A stretch of DNA of 36,543 bases from Thiotrichales bacterium (GTDB lineage Bacteria; Pseudomonadota; Gammaproteobacteria; Beggiatoales; Beggiatoaceae), in NCBI GenBank assembly GCA_016744475.1, contig JADGEH010000042.1:1-36543 (forward strand), given 5' to 3'. Positions within the stretch are counted from its first letter, which is position 1, and each line of letters starts with the position of its first letter. This document shows, piece by piece, positions 35,217 to 36,543 of this stretch. Position numbers and translations under genes: made by a program. The notes beneath the pieces are model-generated. The model did no database searches, was not told the DNA's origin, and saw nothing but the letters and a program-made list of their open reading frames with translations.

Positions 35217-36461
35217 ATGCAGCAACAGTCAAAAATACTGGGTAGTCGAGATAAGTGGACAAACAAAGCGATGCAACGCGGCGCAATGTGACGGAAATAT
35301 CGCAAAACCCAACAACGTCACCTATCAAAAATAGCTGAATTGAAAACTCGAGTTAGGCGACTTGAAAATGAAGACGCAGAAAAAAACAAGATGGCATCCA
35401 GCAACATTTAGAGACCGCCAAATCAACAGCCTCTAAATGTCAACACACCCGTGTATTTTGTACCTATCGAGTACTTCAAACAGCCGTATCTTATCGTAGC
35501 ACACCGAAGATATGACCATGCTTTAGCGAACAAATGATGCTGAATGGGAGACTGCATTTCACATCTATTATCAATGGGACGTTGCGTTTTGGTGTAGGTT
35601 TACTCAAACCAGTCGCGCCCCTCAATTCGCCTTGGTGAGCTATCGTAGACCCCTCAATTGACGTGGGTACAAAAAAAGCCTTAGTGGTATTGCGAGTGAG
35701 ATGAGAGGTGCTGTCACACAGGCCAGAAGCGCTCAAACTATCTGACTGCGAATGTATGGGTTTACACCTTTCTGAAACCGTCAATGGCGATACCGTCGCT
35801 GCTGAATGAAACAAGATATTTGCGCCAGCAGGCAACCCTATTGGCATTATCAAAGAGGGTGAGCCAACCTTAAGAGCCTATACGAAAACGGGATAATCGG
35901 CTGCAAATCCGCCCTTTTGGTCAGGTTTTCCGCTTTTTATCAAAAAATAGCCCGCTATTCGCCTTAAAAAACCGAAAAACCTGCCTCAAAATAGCGCATT
36001 TTCGCTTCGATTCCCCATCTTCGTATAGGCTCTAAACAAAGGCGTTCGACAAGGGTTACAAGCCCACTCACCCGATACGACAGTGATAGACGACCTGAGT
36101 CATGTGATGAGCAGTGCGCTAAAGCGACAATATGAGAATAATGACGCTTATCAACACTGTCTGAGCCTGATAAACAGTGCCTCCAAAAAACTCAGACACA
36201 CGTCTTTAGCGTTTCTCATACCGCCCAAGCTACGCACTAAAGGACGATTGATGAGCCTCCGTCGGTGAGGTCAATGGGGACACAAAATGCTCAAAATGCT
36301 GACAGGCAAACACACCTCATGAGATGAAACAGAACAGCAAACACTCAATACAGTGCTACCTGATGCTGCCCCCCCCCTTTATCAAAGACTGTGCTCACAC
36401 CACCGAAGTCGTTGCACACATCATGAAAATATTGAAACACCAAGGACTCAACCAAACCACC
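35217..36461 (+). pseudogene. Relic of a transposase of an unnamed type, interrupted twice
   Basis: From the ATG at 35217 the stretch ILGSRDKWTNKAMQRG, then RKTQQRHLSKIAELKTRVRRLE, forms a basic N-terminal coiled coil. After many stops and frameshifts the plus strand still spells short protein-like blocks: ALKLSDCECMGLHLSETVNGD (about 35729-35790), GNPIGIIKEGEPTL, then beyond the 159-bp insertion KGVRQGLQAHSPDTTVIDDLS, INSASKKLRHTSLAFLIPPK and IMKILKHQGLNQTTY. The pattern (coiled-coil start, D-rich core, long helical end) recalls a roughly 500-residue transposase type without a family name known to me. It ends where a second IS5-type copy enters at 36466. The remains are not functional. Confidence 0.65.
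35874..36032. mobile_element. 159-bp palindromic MITE-like element, copy C, with TAA target duplication
   Basis: Inverted ends GAGCCTATACGAA and TTCGTATAGGCTC, with TAA on both sides (35871-35873 and 36033-36035). The inside holds ATAATCGGCTGCAAA, a long stem CAGGTTTTCCG / CGAAAAACCTG, and at its tip AATAGCCCGCTATT. Removing the element and one TAA joins the transposase relic in frame. It is the longest member of the family seen here and the likely parent form of the copy at 8151-8237. Confidence 0.88.
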
Positions 36462-36465
36462 TATA

Positions 36466-36543
36466 GAACCCATTTGAAATCTCAAGAGGCATGAGCCGCG
36501 AGACGCTTCACCATAAGACGAATAAAGCAAAGTTTGAGTTTCT
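36466..36543 (-). mobile_element. Second IS5-type copy, left end only, with the transposase C-terminus
   Basis: Begins GAACCCATTTGA behind TATA (36462-36465), matching the IS at 32818. On the minus strand 36541-36482 encodes the last 19 transposase residues (KLKLCFIRLMVKRLAAHAS) and a TGA stop. It differs from the first copy in many bases (KLKWCFVRLMLKR there), so it is a related, not a sister, element. The remainder lies beyond the window. Confidence 0.85.

Noticed and set aside
35113..35853. Minus-strand ORFs of 71 and 120 codons.
   Set aside because: They lie antisense to the transposase relic and show no protein-like features.
36083..36268. A 61-codon ORF as a separate small gene.
   Set aside because: Its sequence continues the frame of the transposase relic on the other side of the 159-bp insertion, so it is a fragment.

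Overview
The window looks like the chromosome of a gammaproteobacterium, probably a Thiotrichales-type sulfur oxidiser (Beggiatoa/Thiothrix-like). This is inferred from the gene order of the Pil-Chp chemosensory cluster, the HAD phosphatase-S49 peptidase pair, the GlcF/CbbY pair and the abundance of Cys-containing 'GIxCGxxC' repeats and palindromic repeats. No rRNA or tRNA gene was seen.

Layout. 1-681 is gene-free and built of three palindromic repeat families. 682-4557 holds folP (+), a TonB-dependent receptor (-) and panC (+). The last two start only 14 bases apart on opposite strands. 4753-5829 is a secreted LamG protein (-). 6205-7811 is the overlapping pair of a Gph-like HAD phosphatase and an S49 (SppA-type) peptidase. 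7811-8237 is packed with small inverted-repeat elements. 8295-13092 (+) holds a secreted protein of unknown function, a DUF4124-transglutaminase protein, a CbbY-like phosphatase and glcF. 13425-16268 (+) is a fusion of a periplasmic amino-acid-binding-type domain to an MscS-type channel. It ends convergently, at a shared terminator, on a minus-strand run.

That minus-strand run, 23772 down to 16392, reads pilG-pilH-pilI-pilJ-(Hpt-only ChpA-like protein)-pyrF-(hydrolase-like/TlpA thioredoxin fusion). It is a type IV pilus chemosensory array (two CheY-like regulators, a CheW adaptor, a PilJ receptor) whose expected CheA/ChpA kinase is represented only by an N-terminal-type Hpt protein. Upstream lies glnB (PII). 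Beyond it is a 7.8-kb gene for a giant secreted protein with delta-60 repeats, a beta-helix, five Cys-containing repeats and two six-repeat NHL blocks.

From 32.5 kb to the right edge no intact gene remains. This is a graveyard of nested mobile DNA: a 107-bp MITE with a CATG target duplication; a decayed IS5-type element inside a large palindromic repeat; an internally deleted IS630 transposase fused to a hairpin array; and a relic of an unnamed transposase that is itself interrupted by a 159-bp palindromic element and cut off by a second IS5-type copy.

The strongest candidates for something undescribed are the binding-protein/MscS fusion (a possible ligand-gated channel), the kinase-less Pil-Chp cluster, and a modular family of small TA/TNA-targeted elements that share one core but carry two different terminal repeats.
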